DNA of 64,000 bases from Sphingobacteriales bacterium (GTDB lineage: Bacteria; Bacteroidota; Bacteroidia; Sphingobacteriales; Sphingobacteriaceae): NCBI GenBank assembly GCA_028288165.1, contig JAQBOG010000017.1, positions 1-64,000 on the forward strand. The letters run 5' to 3'. How positions within the stretch are numbered: position 1 is the stretch's first letter; the number at the start of each line of letters is the position of its first letter. A model generated the notes under the pieces. The model was not told the DNA's origin. It searched no databases and worked only from the letters and a program-made list of their open reading frames with translations. Below, one piece after another: positions 45,901 to 52,988 of the stretch. The position numbers were made by a program, and so were the translations under genes.

Positions 45901-46561
45901 AAAATATACCAACTTTAAATCTTATGCTTCGGCAACGATGGACGATATATTTACACCTGAGCAACGAGAGAATTCGATCAGGCTTTCAGCAAATACCTCC
46001 GCCTCTTGTTACATCCGAAATGATGGTAATGGTAAGTTTACACTGATTCCGTTGCCAATGCAGGCTCAAATTTCAGTGTTAAATGGGATGGAAGCAGAGG
46101 ATTTTGATGGTGACGGAAATTTGGATGTTGTAATTAATGGAAACGATTTTGGTACCGAGGTAAGCACTGGACGCTATGATGCGTTGAATGGTTTATTTTT
46201 AAAGGGAGATGGCAAAGGCGGTTTCAAACCTTTGTCGATTATAGAAAGTGGTATTTATCTTCCTGGAAACGGGAAAGCACTCGTTAAGTTTTTAGGCTCT
46301 AAAGGCGATATTCATTTGGCAGCTAGTGAAAATAAAGGTCCTCTTAAAGTTTTTAAGCTTCAAACGAAAACTAAATCTGTTAAAATACAGCCTTTCGATG
46401 TAAGTGCGACTATTCAATATCAAAATGGTCAGGTTTCCAAACAGGAATTTTATTATGGTTCTTCATTCTTGTCACAATCGGGGAGGTTTCTAAATATCAA
46501 TAACAAAGTAAAAAGCATTTCGATAACTGATAATTTGGGTAAAAAACGAATGGCTTTTTAA
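42995..46561 (+). CDS. Large FG-GAP/VCBS lipoprotein with ASPIC/UnbV domain
   Basis: This 1188-residue lipoprotein (LYFLAAILLASC, lipobox Cys) is built of FG-GAP/VCBS beta-propeller repeats with calcium-type loops such as DFNNDGLKDLYF, DINNDGLVDIYV, DYDNDGDLDMYL and DFDGDGNLDVVI. An ASPIC/UnbV segment (GIGAISEIFYDKNKRQVY, VIIRWPGGKKQKLVNVKADQ) lies near residues 520-600, and a second propeller follows. It is probably on the cell surface and is often seen next to SusC/SusD pairs, but its role is unknown. ATG 42995 starts the signal peptide; a frame to 42968 adds nine residues. A terminator separates it from susD. Confidence 0.88.
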   Translation: MKRLHLYFLAAILLASCRDSTLFEKISSSHSGIRFNNKIIETDSINPLDVVNIYNGGGVGVGDFNNDGLKDLYFTGNQVPSKLYLNKGDFEFEDVTDKAGVNGDGKWGRGVAVIDINNDGLVDIYVCNTISQDSVQRHNILYINKGKDKDGIPHFEDMALQYGLEAGTQSTMANFFDYDNDGDLDMYLTVNNASDDYNPSVFGPSKSNSPNPSKGLLYRNDWNSTLNHPEFHDVSLEAGVGFDGFGHAATTVDFNSDGWIDIYVSNDFISANILYINNHDGTFTNRTKEYFKHTSYNSMGQDVVDINNDGLADVIELDMNPEDNYRKKMILGPNSYQTYQNFAAYGIQFQYVRNTLQLNQGPSVTENGVTGNPAFSEISFLSGIAQTDWSWTPLVTDFDNDGYRDIIITNGFPKDVSDRDFMAYRAGAYSVASKKALLEQIPEAKLHNYAYLNNGDLTFKDVSTSWGLDIQTFSNGAVYADLDNDGDMDMVVNNINDEALIYKNTSRNDEKKLSETHYLQIGFSGDKQNINGIGAISEIFYDKNKRQVYENSPFRGYLSTIAPDAHFGLGKIKVIDSVIIRWPGGKKQKLVNVKADQKLKVLIADAKETYTSGQPVTVDKALFNEVTASLGLNYIDKDDDFIDFNIQKLLPHKLSSYSPALAVSDIDQNGLYDIVIGGNSFHLAQKFLQQPDGKFKTEDLYPALKEYTDYKDEGMLLFDANGDEMPDLYIASGGYKHESGNANYQDRFYLNDGKGNFTLDQNALPKNLTSKLCVRSIDFNKDGKLDLFVSGRVDPWNYPKPVSSFILRNDSNNRKVKFTDVSSEVAPVLKNIGMVCDALFTDFNNDNWPDLVLAGEFMPITFLQNNKGKLVNTTATTGISNRTGFWNTIVAGDFRHTGKIDYIVGNVGLNTFYKATEKYPVFMTGKDFEGNGSYAAVPSLFLPDKNGEMKEYPAFGRDDMIKQLISTRKKYTNFKSYASATMDDIFTPEQRENSIRLSANTSASCYIRNDGNGKFTLIPLPMQAQISVLNGMEAEDFDGDGNLDVVINGNDFGTEVSTGRYDALNGLFLKGDGKGGFKPLSIIESGIYLPGNGKALVKFLGSKGDIHLAASENKGPLKVFKLQTKTKSVKIQPFDVSATIQYQNGQVSKQEFYYGSSFLSQSGRFLNINNKVKSISITDNLGKKRMAF

Positions 46562-46594
46562 AATCATTTAAGCACGGTACAATATTCTTCCAAT

Positions 46595-47032
46595 ATGAGG
46601 TCAGAGCAAATACGCATTATCCAATACGCTTCTTCTGAATACCAGCAAGAACTAAATTTACGAGATGAGGTTCTCCGTAAACCACTTGCGATGAATTTGT
46701 TTTCTGAAGATTTAAGTGTTGATGCTCATGATATTCATATTGGATTTTTTAGTGATGAGAAACTTATTGGTACCCTTATACTATCACCCAAAGCAGATTA
46801 TGTTAAAATGAGGCAGGTGGCCGTTGCTGTAGAAGCTAGAGGTAAACATATCGGGAGCAAGCTGGTTCAGTTTTCAGAGCAATTAGCTAAGCAAGAAGGA
46901 TTCACAAGCATAGAATTAAATGCCCGGGAAACTGCCCTTGAGTTTTATTTAAAGAATGGTTATTCTATAGTTAGTGAACAATTTATGGAAATTCAGATTC
47001 CGCACTATAAAATGACTAAAGTATTAGTATAA
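46595..47032 (+). CDS. GNAT-family acetyltransferase
   Basis: This 145-residue protein has the GNAT core: IGFFSDEKLIGTLILSP, the strand MRQVAVAVEARGKHIGSKL with the acetyl-CoA loop, FTSIELNARETALEFYLKNG and IVSEQFMEI. It resembles the ElaA/YitI-like uncharacterised group. It is monocistronic, and the substrate is unknown. Confidence 0.88.
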   Translation: MRSEQIRIIQYASSEYQQELNLRDEVLRKPLAMNLFSEDLSVDAHDIHIGFFSDEKLIGTLILSPKADYVKMRQVAVAVEARGKHIGSKLVQFSEQLAKQEGFTSIELNARETALEFYLKNGYSIVSEQFMEIQIPHYKMTKVLV

Positions 47033-47102
47033 TGGCTTATATGAAGTAGCACGGAGATGAATGGATTTTTACTGTCCAAAGTAGTATTCGAGTGATTGCT
47101 GT

Positions 47103-47201
47103 TTTGCGTTAACGATGGAAACGACATCCTTTTTGACTGGACTGGAGCGTAGCGCAAGGCGAGCCAAAAAGATATAGTGAACAGCGTGTTAAAACGCCCA
47201 A
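47103..47201 (-). repeat. Dispersed hairpin repeat A, copy 7 (variant B)
   Basis: GCGTTAACGATGGAAACGAC, CATCCTTTTTGAC ... GCCAAAAAGATATAG, GTGTTAAAACGCCC, nearly the same as copy 2 at 8353-8450. The loop carries GGAGCGTAGCGCAAGGCGAG. Confidence 0.85.
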
Positions 47202-47234
47202 TGCGTACTATATCTCATAACTGAATTCAGTTGA

Positions 47235-47531
47235 TTAACTAGTAATGTCCAATTTACTTAAAAGGCTTTGCTTGTCTAACATTCCAGAATGCCGCCAAAT
47301 TATCTGGCCATTTTTAAAGATGATAAAGGTTGGTACTGACTGAACACGGTATTGTTAAGCAGCGGCAGGATTTTTATCAATATTGATTTTTATAATTTTG
47401 GCTTTATCGCCTATTGAACCTGCCAGATCTTTTAAAATTGGACTCATGGCTTTGCAGGGCCCACACCAATCAGCATAAAAATCTACTAATACCGGCGTGT
47501 TTGAGTTTATAAGTTCCTGAAATGCTCCCAT
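47235..47531 (-). pseudogene. Thioredoxin gene with one internal stop codon
   Basis: From ATG 47531 the frame reads [19 protein letters not shown], then the intact active site [14 protein letters not shown] and [13 protein letters not shown], where codon 59 is TAA (47355-47357). It then continues in the same frame with QYRVQSVPTFIIFKNGQIIW to a second TAA at 47235-47237, giving 98 codons in all, close to the usual 100-110 residues. The cis-proline VPT and the glycine region are kept. A GAA-to-TAA change would explain the stop. Everything else is undamaged, so the loss is recent, or the base is a sequence error, or the stop is read through. Confidence 0.85.
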
Positions 47532-47758
47532 AGATATTAGATAACCAAAACTATACCAAGCAAATTTTTAACGCTAACAAAGTTGACACACAGTTATTAA
47601 AATATTTAAAAAGTTTTTATAAAGTTGTATATTTTTTTACTAAGTTTGTGTAATTTAAGGGTATTGGAACAAGTTAATTTAATTACAATAGTAATTGTTT
47701 TAAGTGTTCGTACACTTTGATTTTATTTCTAAATTGAATAAAACCTCATAATAAATCC
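47532..47758. promoter_or_regulatory. Leader of the nagB-like gene
   Basis: TAAGTTTG at 47641-47648 fits the TAnnTTTG -7 element, although no good -33 TTTG is seen. Downstream, AAGTGT (47702-47707) and ACACTT (47712-47717) make a small palindrome, and ACAAT/ATTGT lies near 47684-47697. Either could be an operator for the ROK regulator encoded downstream. Confidence 0.35.
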
Positions 47759-49678
47759 ATGGCCAGATTAAATTTATTGGAAGAAACCCGCTTTGAAAAA
47801 TTACCTGTAACCGTTTATGATAATCCAGAAATTGCATCGCAGCAAGTAGCCCATCGTATTGCTAATTTAATTAAATCTAAACAAGCCAAGGGCGAGAAAA
47901 CAATTTTAGGATTAGCAACCGGGGTAACTCCAATCGGTGTATACGAAGAACTTGTTCGTCTTCATCAGGAAGAAGGTTTAAGTTTCAAGAATGTAGTCAC
48001 GTTCAATTTGGATGAGTACTATCCGATGAAGCCTGATTCGCTGCAAAGCTATGTGACTTTCATGAAGCAAAATTTGTTTGATCACATTGACATTGATTTA
48101 GAAAATGTGCACATTCCGGATGGTACACTGCCGATAGAGGAAATTCCACATTTTTGTTTGGAGTATGAAAAGAAGATTACAGCGTATGGTGGTTTAGATT
48201 TACAAATTCTGGGTATTGGACGTACCGGACACATTGGTTTCAACGAGCCGGGTTCAGCACCCAATTCAGGTACCCGTTTGGTCACTTTAGATGATTTAAC
48301 AAGAAGGGATGCTTCTAGGGATTTTGGAGGAAAAGCCAACGTGCCAACCAAAGCAATTACCATGGGAATTGGTACTATTTTTAAAGCCAGGGAAATTGTT
48401 TTAATGGCCTGGAACCAGAAAAAGGCACCAATTATTAAAAAAGCAGTAGAAGGGGAGATGTCTTCAGATGTGCCCGCTACTTACTTGCAACTATCAGATA
48501 ACGTAGAATTTGTGCTCGACCGGGATGCAGCTACAGAGCTAACCCGATTTGATGTTCCATGGTTGGTAAAAGATTGTATTTGGGATAGGAGAACGATTAA
48601 AAAGGCGGTTATCTGGCTTGCCAACACACTGAACAAACCAATTTTAAAATTAACGGAAGAAGATTATAATACCCACGGGATGGCGCAACTTGCCACCGAA
48701 TCGGGTCCGGTTTATAATATCAACATCGATATTTTCAATAAAATTCAACACACGATTACCGGCTGGCCAGGCGGAAAACCCGATGCGGATGATAGCCAAC
48801 GCCCCGAAAGAGCCATGCCGGATATTAAAAGAGCCATTCTGTTTTCGCCTCACCCGGACGACGACGTGATTTCAATGGGCGGAACTTTTATCCGCCTAGT
48901 AGATCAGGGACATGATGTGCACGTGGCCTATCAGACATCCGGCAATACAGCCGTTTGGGACGATGATGCCCTACGTTTTGTAGAATTTGCAAAAGACTTT
49001 AGCGCCTCAATCAAATTGGACAGCGGTAAACTAGATGGATTGTACAGTGAAATGCGACAGTTTTTGGAAAATAAATTGCCAAACCAATCGGATACGATTG
49101 AGATACAAACGGTTAAGGGGTTGATCCGTAAAGGCGAAGCAATTTCAGGAGCACGGTTTGCCGGTCTGTCCGATGACCATATCCATTTCATGGCCCTTCC
49201 GTTTTACGAAACTGCTAAAAAGCAAAAGGAAGTGAAGTATGAAGAAGACATACTACTTACCATGGAATTGCTTCAAAAAGTAAAACCGCACCAGGTATTT
49301 ACTGCCGGTGATTTTGCTGATCCGCATGGCACACATAAAATTTGTTTTGACATTGTAATACAAGCACTTAAACGTTTAGAGAAAACCGAAGCCTGGGTGA
49401 AAGATTGCTGGTTGTGGCTATATCGTGGTGCATGGCATGAATTTTCAACCCATGAAATAGAAATGGCTGTGCCTTTATCGCCACAAGAAGTAGAGCGAAA
49501 ACGTTTCGCCATTTTTAAACACCAATCACAAAAAGACCGACCAGTTTTCCCTGGAGATGATTCCAGAGAGTTTTGGGTTCGGGCCGAAGACAGAACACGC
49601 GAAACCGCCAAAGCATACGACAAATTAGGAATGGCCGAATATGAGGCAATGGAAGCTTTTGTACGGTATAAATACTAA
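47759..49678 (+). CDS. nagB: Glucosamine-6-phosphate deaminase-like protein fused to a PIG-L/LmbE domain
   Basis: This 639-residue protein has an N-terminal NagB domain (about 1-285): GLATGVTPIGVYEEL, the general-base region FNLDEYYPM, GRTGHIGFNEPGS and KAITMGIGTI. In E. coli NagB the last active-site loop reads DGHIAFNE; here the catalytic Asp position is Thr. The C-terminal domain (about 355-639) is PIG-L/LmbE-like with the zinc motif SPHPDDDVISMGG and DPHGTHK. The fusion is known in Bacteroidota. It may couple GlcNAc deacetylation to deamination. A ROK regulator gene follows. The symbol is by domain only. Confidence 0.88.
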   Translation: MARLNLLEETRFEKLPVTVYDNPEIASQQVAHRIANLIKSKQAKGEKTILGLATGVTPIGVYEELVRLHQEEGLSFKNVVTFNLDEYYPMKPDSLQSYVTFMKQNLFDHIDIDLENVHIPDGTLPIEEIPHFCLEYEKKITAYGGLDLQILGIGRTGHIGFNEPGSAPNSGTRLVTLDDLTRRDASRDFGGKANVPTKAITMGIGTIFKAREIVLMAWNQKKAPIIKKAVEGEMSSDVPATYLQLSDNVEFVLDRDAATELTRFDVPWLVKDCIWDRRTIKKAVIWLANTLNKPILKLTEEDYNTHGMAQLATESGPVYNINIDIFNKIQHTITGWPGGKPDADDSQRPERAMPDIKRAILFSPHPDDDVISMGGTFIRLVDQGHDVHVAYQTSGNTAVWDDDALRFVEFAKDFSASIKLDSGKLDGLYSEMRQFLENKLPNQSDTIEIQTVKGLIRKGEAISGARFAGLSDDHIHFMALPFYETAKKQKEVKYEEDILLTMELLQKVKPHQVFTAGDFADPHGTHKICFDIVIQALKRLEKTEAWVKDCWLWLYRGAWHEFSTHEIEMAVPLSPQEVERKRFAIFKHQSQKDRPVFPGDDSREFWVRAEDRTRETAKAYDKLGMAEYEAMEAFVRYKY

Positions 49679-49761
49679 GTAGAGGGCTGATAAATCGTTT
49701 ACCTACAACCAATCATTATTTCATGATGTTACGGTTGTAAAAGTATTTATATAGCTCATTT

Positions 49762-49795
49762 AATTTCAGATTAGGGATTATCCTGATCTGAAATT
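49762..49795. promoter_or_regulatory. Extended palindrome between nagB and the ROK gene
   Basis: AATTTCAGAT and ATCTGAAATT are exact inverted 10-mers, with inner AGG/CCT pairs, spanning 34 bases 67 bases before the ROK start. It may be an autoregulatory operator or a weak terminator of nagB; no U-run follows. Confidence 0.5.
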
Positions 49796-49861
49796 AATGA
49801 TTTATCCTAGATATTGCCTATTGTTTTACACTAGTCAAATCCATTCTTATCTTTATGCACA

Positions 49862-51046
49862 ATGTTTAATAAAAATCTTAAAAGTACCCCATTATATTAC
49901 AGCATTATTCAGCAACTGTATTACGGGCAATCACTATCCTGTGCTGAATTAAGTTTAAAAATAGAGAAGAGCATACCTATAGTAACTAAAGCTTTAAACG
50001 AACTAATTCAAGCAGAGTATGTAATTGAGTTAGGATATGCAGTTTCAAGCGGTGGCCGTCGCCCTCAAATGTATGCAGTAAAGTCAGATCGTTTATACAT
50101 TGTAAAGGTTGCAATGGATCAACTATCTACTCGAATAGGTGTTACTGACTTACTAAATAATTTTGTTCTCCCGGTAGAAATGATTGAACTGAAGCTCCAA
50201 AATAATCCGGATGCTTTACAAACGCTGGTTGAATTAATTAATCAGCACATCGATAAAACAGGTATTTCAAAAGATATCATAATTGGTGTTGGCATAGGGA
50301 TGCCTGGCTTTATAAATGCAAAAGAAGGCATTAATTACAGTTACCTGGATACTGGTAAAACTACGTTGGCGGCATATTTAACTGAAAAAACGGATTTACT
50401 AACGTATATAGATAACGACAGTAGTTTGGTTGCGCTTGCCGAGTTAAAATTCGGAATTGCTAAGAAGCTAAAAAACGTAATGATTATTAATTTTAGCTGG
50501 GGAATTGGCTTGGGGATGATCATTGATGGTAAATTGTTCAGAGGCCACAGTGGGTTTGCAGGTGAGTTTAGTCATATCCCGATGTCTGAAGACGGGGCAT
50601 TATGTGCATGTGGTAAACAAGGATGTTTAGAGGCGGAAGCGTCATTGCTGGCTGTTTCTGAAAAAGCAGTAAGCGGTATCAGAAATGGGCGAATTTCGAG
50701 TTTACAGATATCTGAAGATGACGAACATTATGCACTTGTTGGCGACTCATTGATGGAAGCAGCTAATAAAGGCGATCAATATTCTATTGAATTAATTTCT
50801 GAAGCGGCGTATATGATTGGTAGGGGCTTGTCTATTTTAATTCACATCACAAATCCGGAGATAATTGCTATTAGCGGTAGAGGTGCAAAAGTAGGGAAGT
50901 TGCTTTTAGCACCTATTCAAAATGCCCTGAATAAATACTGTATTCCAAGGTTGGCAAGTGGTACAGAAATAGTTATATCAGACTTAGGATATGATTCGGA
51001 ACTAACAGGAGCAGGTATTTTGGTGATGGAAAATCTGAATAAGTAA
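49862..51046 (+). CDS. ROK-family transcriptional regulator
   Basis: This 394-residue protein has an N-terminal winged helix (about 12-65; LSCAELSLKIEKSIPIVTKA, SSGGRRPQMYAV) and a ROK sugar-kinase-like domain: GVGIGMPGFINAKEG, DNDSSLVALAELKFG, IGLGMIIDGKLFRGHSGFAG and the zinc motif CACGKQGCLEAE. It resembles NagC/XylR-type repressors that respond to sugar phosphates. It probably controls the adjacent nagB-like gene and perhaps the chitinase region. Confidence 0.92.
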   Translation: MFNKNLKSTPLYYSIIQQLYYGQSLSCAELSLKIEKSIPIVTKALNELIQAEYVIELGYAVSSGGRRPQMYAVKSDRLYIVKVAMDQLSTRIGVTDLLNNFVLPVEMIELKLQNNPDALQTLVELINQHIDKTGISKDIIIGVGIGMPGFINAKEGINYSYLDTGKTTLAAYLTEKTDLLTYIDNDSSLVALAELKFGIAKKLKNVMIINFSWGIGLGMIIDGKLFRGHSGFAGEFSHIPMSEDGALCACGKQGCLEAEASLLAVSEKAVSGIRNGRISSLQISEDDEHYALVGDSLMEAANKGDQYSIELISEAAYMIGRGLSILIHITNPEIIAISGRGAKVGKLLLAPIQNALNKYCIPRLASGTEIVISDLGYDSELTGAGILVMENLNK

Positions 51047-51095
51047 TTTACGAGGTGAACTTGGCCAAAATTTCTAGAGATAGTAATTCTCAAAT

Positions 51096-51332
51096 TTACC
51101 CCTGAAACTTATTTACACGTTGAATTGTTCTTTGAAATCGAATTTTCTTTTTAAGCCAATGCCCTTTCCAAAGCCACAAACCAGACAGAACGATTACCGG
51201 AAAAATTACCCATTGAACGGCTAAAACTGCATGGGGATTTTCTGATACCGGGCCATAAATATATCCAATGATCGGGATGCTTAGAACAATGTGCACCCAT
51301 CTGATAACTTTGCGTTCTAGTGCAGCATTCAT
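51096..51332 (-). CDS. Small two-helix membrane protein
   Basis: The 78-residue product has two hydrophobic helices (WVHIVLSIPIIGYIYGPV and AVQWVIFPVIVLSGLWLW) and a basic C-terminal tail. No function is recognised. It is the last gene of the ECF-sigma operon on the minus strand, two bases after the preceding small gene. Confidence 0.7.
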   Translation of the reverse strand: MNAALERKVIRWVHIVLSIPIIGYIYGPVSENPHAVLAVQWVIFPVIVLSGLWLWKGHWLKKKIRFQRTIQRVNKFQG

Positions 51333-51334
51333 AA

Positions 51335-51550
51335 CTAGTCCTCTAATTCACGACAAAACATTCCAGAAGCGAATAATAATTTTTCTATCTCCCTGGGATT
51401 CAAGTTATCACAAACAATCCGCAGTACTTTGTCGCAATCTTCCAGGTCAACGGTCCATTGCCTGATGTCGGTAACAGGCATCAGCAAAGATTGAATTTTG
51501 CTAAGCTGATGCGGCTCTGTTACATTCGTTTTAAATACAAGTATATCCAT
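51335..51550 (-). CDS. Small ferredoxin-fold-like protein (HMA-like without cysteines)
   Basis: From ATG 51550 the 71-residue protein (MDILVFKTNVTEPHQLSKI, WTVDLEDCDKVLRIVCDN, IEKLLFASGMFCREL) follows the beta-alpha-beta-beta-alpha-beta order of heavy-metal-associated domains but lacks a CxxC metal motif. It lies between two small membrane-protein genes of the ECF operon. The upstream part of the frame (to 51625) overlaps the preceding gene and is unlikely to be used. Confidence 0.6.
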   Translation of the reverse strand: MDILVFKTNVTEPHQLSKIQSLLMPVTDIRQWTVDLEDCDKVLRIVCDNLNPREIEKLLFASGMFCRELED

Positions 51551-51554
51551 CGCT

Positions 51555-51932
51555 TTATATTGGGTTTTCTGTATTCGTTTTAGGTTCTGGAGTTGGCTCG
51601 CTGTCCCAATTGTAGCTTGGTCCACATTTCCAACGTTGCATTTTTTCTTTAAATTTCTCTTTTTCCAGAGGTGTCATATTTTTAAAACGCTCAGCCATAC
51701 GTCCTCTTGCCCATGGTGGCCCCATTTTTCCGCCTCCTCCGCCAAAGCCGAATAGAATTTTGCACAAAATAAATAATCCCATTGCCTGCCAAAAATCAAT
51801 GGTGTTTACGTGTAGAATTTCCGGCAGTAAATGATTCCATAGCTGCATCACCACATAGCTGATGAGTGAAAGAAATGAAATGGCTGCTATAGGGATAAAA
51901 ATGAACCGACCTTTATAAAATACTTGTTTCAT
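51555..51932 (-). CDS. Membrane protein with glycine-rich linker, second gene of the ECF operon
   Basis: This 125-residue protein has two membrane helices (FIFIPIAAISFLSLISYVVM and AMGLFILCKILFGF), a GGGGGK linker and a charged C-terminal region (RMAERFKNMTPLEKEKFKEK). The position right after an ECF sigma gene suggests an anti-sigma-like or sensor role, but no known anti-sigma domain is seen. Confidence 0.7.
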   Translation of the reverse strand: MKQVFYKGRFIFIPIAAISFLSLISYVVMQLWNHLLPEILHVNTIDFWQAMGLFILCKILFGFGGGGGKMGPPWARGRMAERFKNMTPLEKEKFKEKMQRWKCGPSYNWDSEPTPEPKTNTENPI

Positions 51933-51943
51933 ACTGTTAAACT

Positions 51944-52498
51944 TTAATATTGAGTGATTTCTTGATATAGTTGATGTAACCGTTTACGTAAATGAAGTAC
52001 AGCGTAGCGTTTGCGTGATACTAGCGTTTGCACATTTTCTCCTGTGGTAAGCGCAATTTCCTGAAATGAGATATGGTCAAGCTCTTGCCAGATAAACACC
52101 TGTTTTTGTTCTTCGGGTAATTCATCTAAAGCGAAAAATAATTGTTCCCAGAACATGTTCTTGAGGTACACTGTTTCTGGCGTTGATGCCTCGGTGAGCA
52201 GCATTGCTCTAAAATCTAAGGCATTTTCCCCGTCGTCATCTGTAAAACTATCTTCAAACAGATCTTCAGTTTTCTTTTTGTGCTTATCGATGATCTTATT
52301 CTTCGCAACCCTGTAAAGCCATGCACCGGTTTGTTCAATAGGCTCTGCATTTACAATTGCACTTAGCTGGTACCAAACATCCTGCAGAATGTCTTCGGCA
52401 TCCTCATCACTTTTAACCCGTTTCCTGATAAAGCCCATAAGCCCTTTACCATACGATTTTATCGTTTGTAAAATGCGATTATTCTTTTCATCGGGCAT
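51944..52498 (-). CDS. ECF sigma factor heading a small-protein operon
   Basis: This 184-residue sigma factor has region 2 (LMGFIRKRVKSDEDAEDILQ, DVWYQLSAIV, AWLYRVAKNKIIDKHKK) and region 4 (LPEEQKQVFIWQELDHISFQ, IALTTGENVQTLVSRKRYA). The ATG at 52498 is preferred to a TTG at 52513. It differs from the FecI-type factor at 24851: no FecR or SusC follows, but three small genes do, two of them for membrane proteins. Confidence 0.9.
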   Translation of the reverse strand: MPDEKNNRILQTIKSYGKGLMGFIRKRVKSDEDAEDILQDVWYQLSAIVNAEPIEQTGAWLYRVAKNKIIDKHKKKTEDLFEDSFTDDDGENALDFRAMLLTEASTPETVYLKNMFWEQLFFALDELPEEQKQVFIWQELDHISFQEIALTTGENVQTLVSRKRYAVLHLRKRLHQLYQEITQY

Positions 52499-52743
52499 TA
52501 CGGCAGTAACCAAAATATATCTTGTTTATTAAGGTAGACGATTGACAACAAAAAACATTTTAAAAAAAGTATAAATAATTAATATTACTTTTTGATTCCT
52601 AAAAATTTTCCTGTTACATTTCAATAAGCTTTTAATTGTGCTTACAAATAGGTTATTCGCCGAAGATTATTTTTGATTTTAGTGCTTGATAAAAAATGGT
52701 ACTACAAACTTAGTTCGAGTACTAATTTTTAAGAAGATTAATG
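52499..52743. other. Divergent intergenic region, nothing recognised
   Basis: AT-rich region between the ECF operon and repeat A copy 8. No gene is seen. Confidence 0.4.
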
Positions 52744-52835
52744 TTTGGGCGTCCGGGCGGGCTTTTCGTTGCAATCTTTTTGCCTTGGAGAAGGACAAAA
52801 AGGATTTCCACTACAATCCCTGACGCAAAACCTAG
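52744..52835 (+). repeat. Dispersed hairpin repeat A, copy 8
   Basis: GGGCGTCCGGGCGGGC, GCAATCTTTTTGCCTTGGAG with CAAAAAGGATTTCCACT, then CAATCCCTGACGCAAAACC and TAGT. It lies about 150 bases before the DUF5009 gene. Confidence 0.88.
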
Positions 52836-52988
52836 TAAGTGTCAGAAGTCAATTGCATAATAACATCTGTAAGAGCCATAACCATGCATAGAAAAGTCGA
52901 ACTCAGGTTATTAAGAAAGTTCGTGCTTGTTTAAGATGAAAACCCTTAATTAAAATAAATAATAAATTAATTTAGAGAGGCAATTTAC

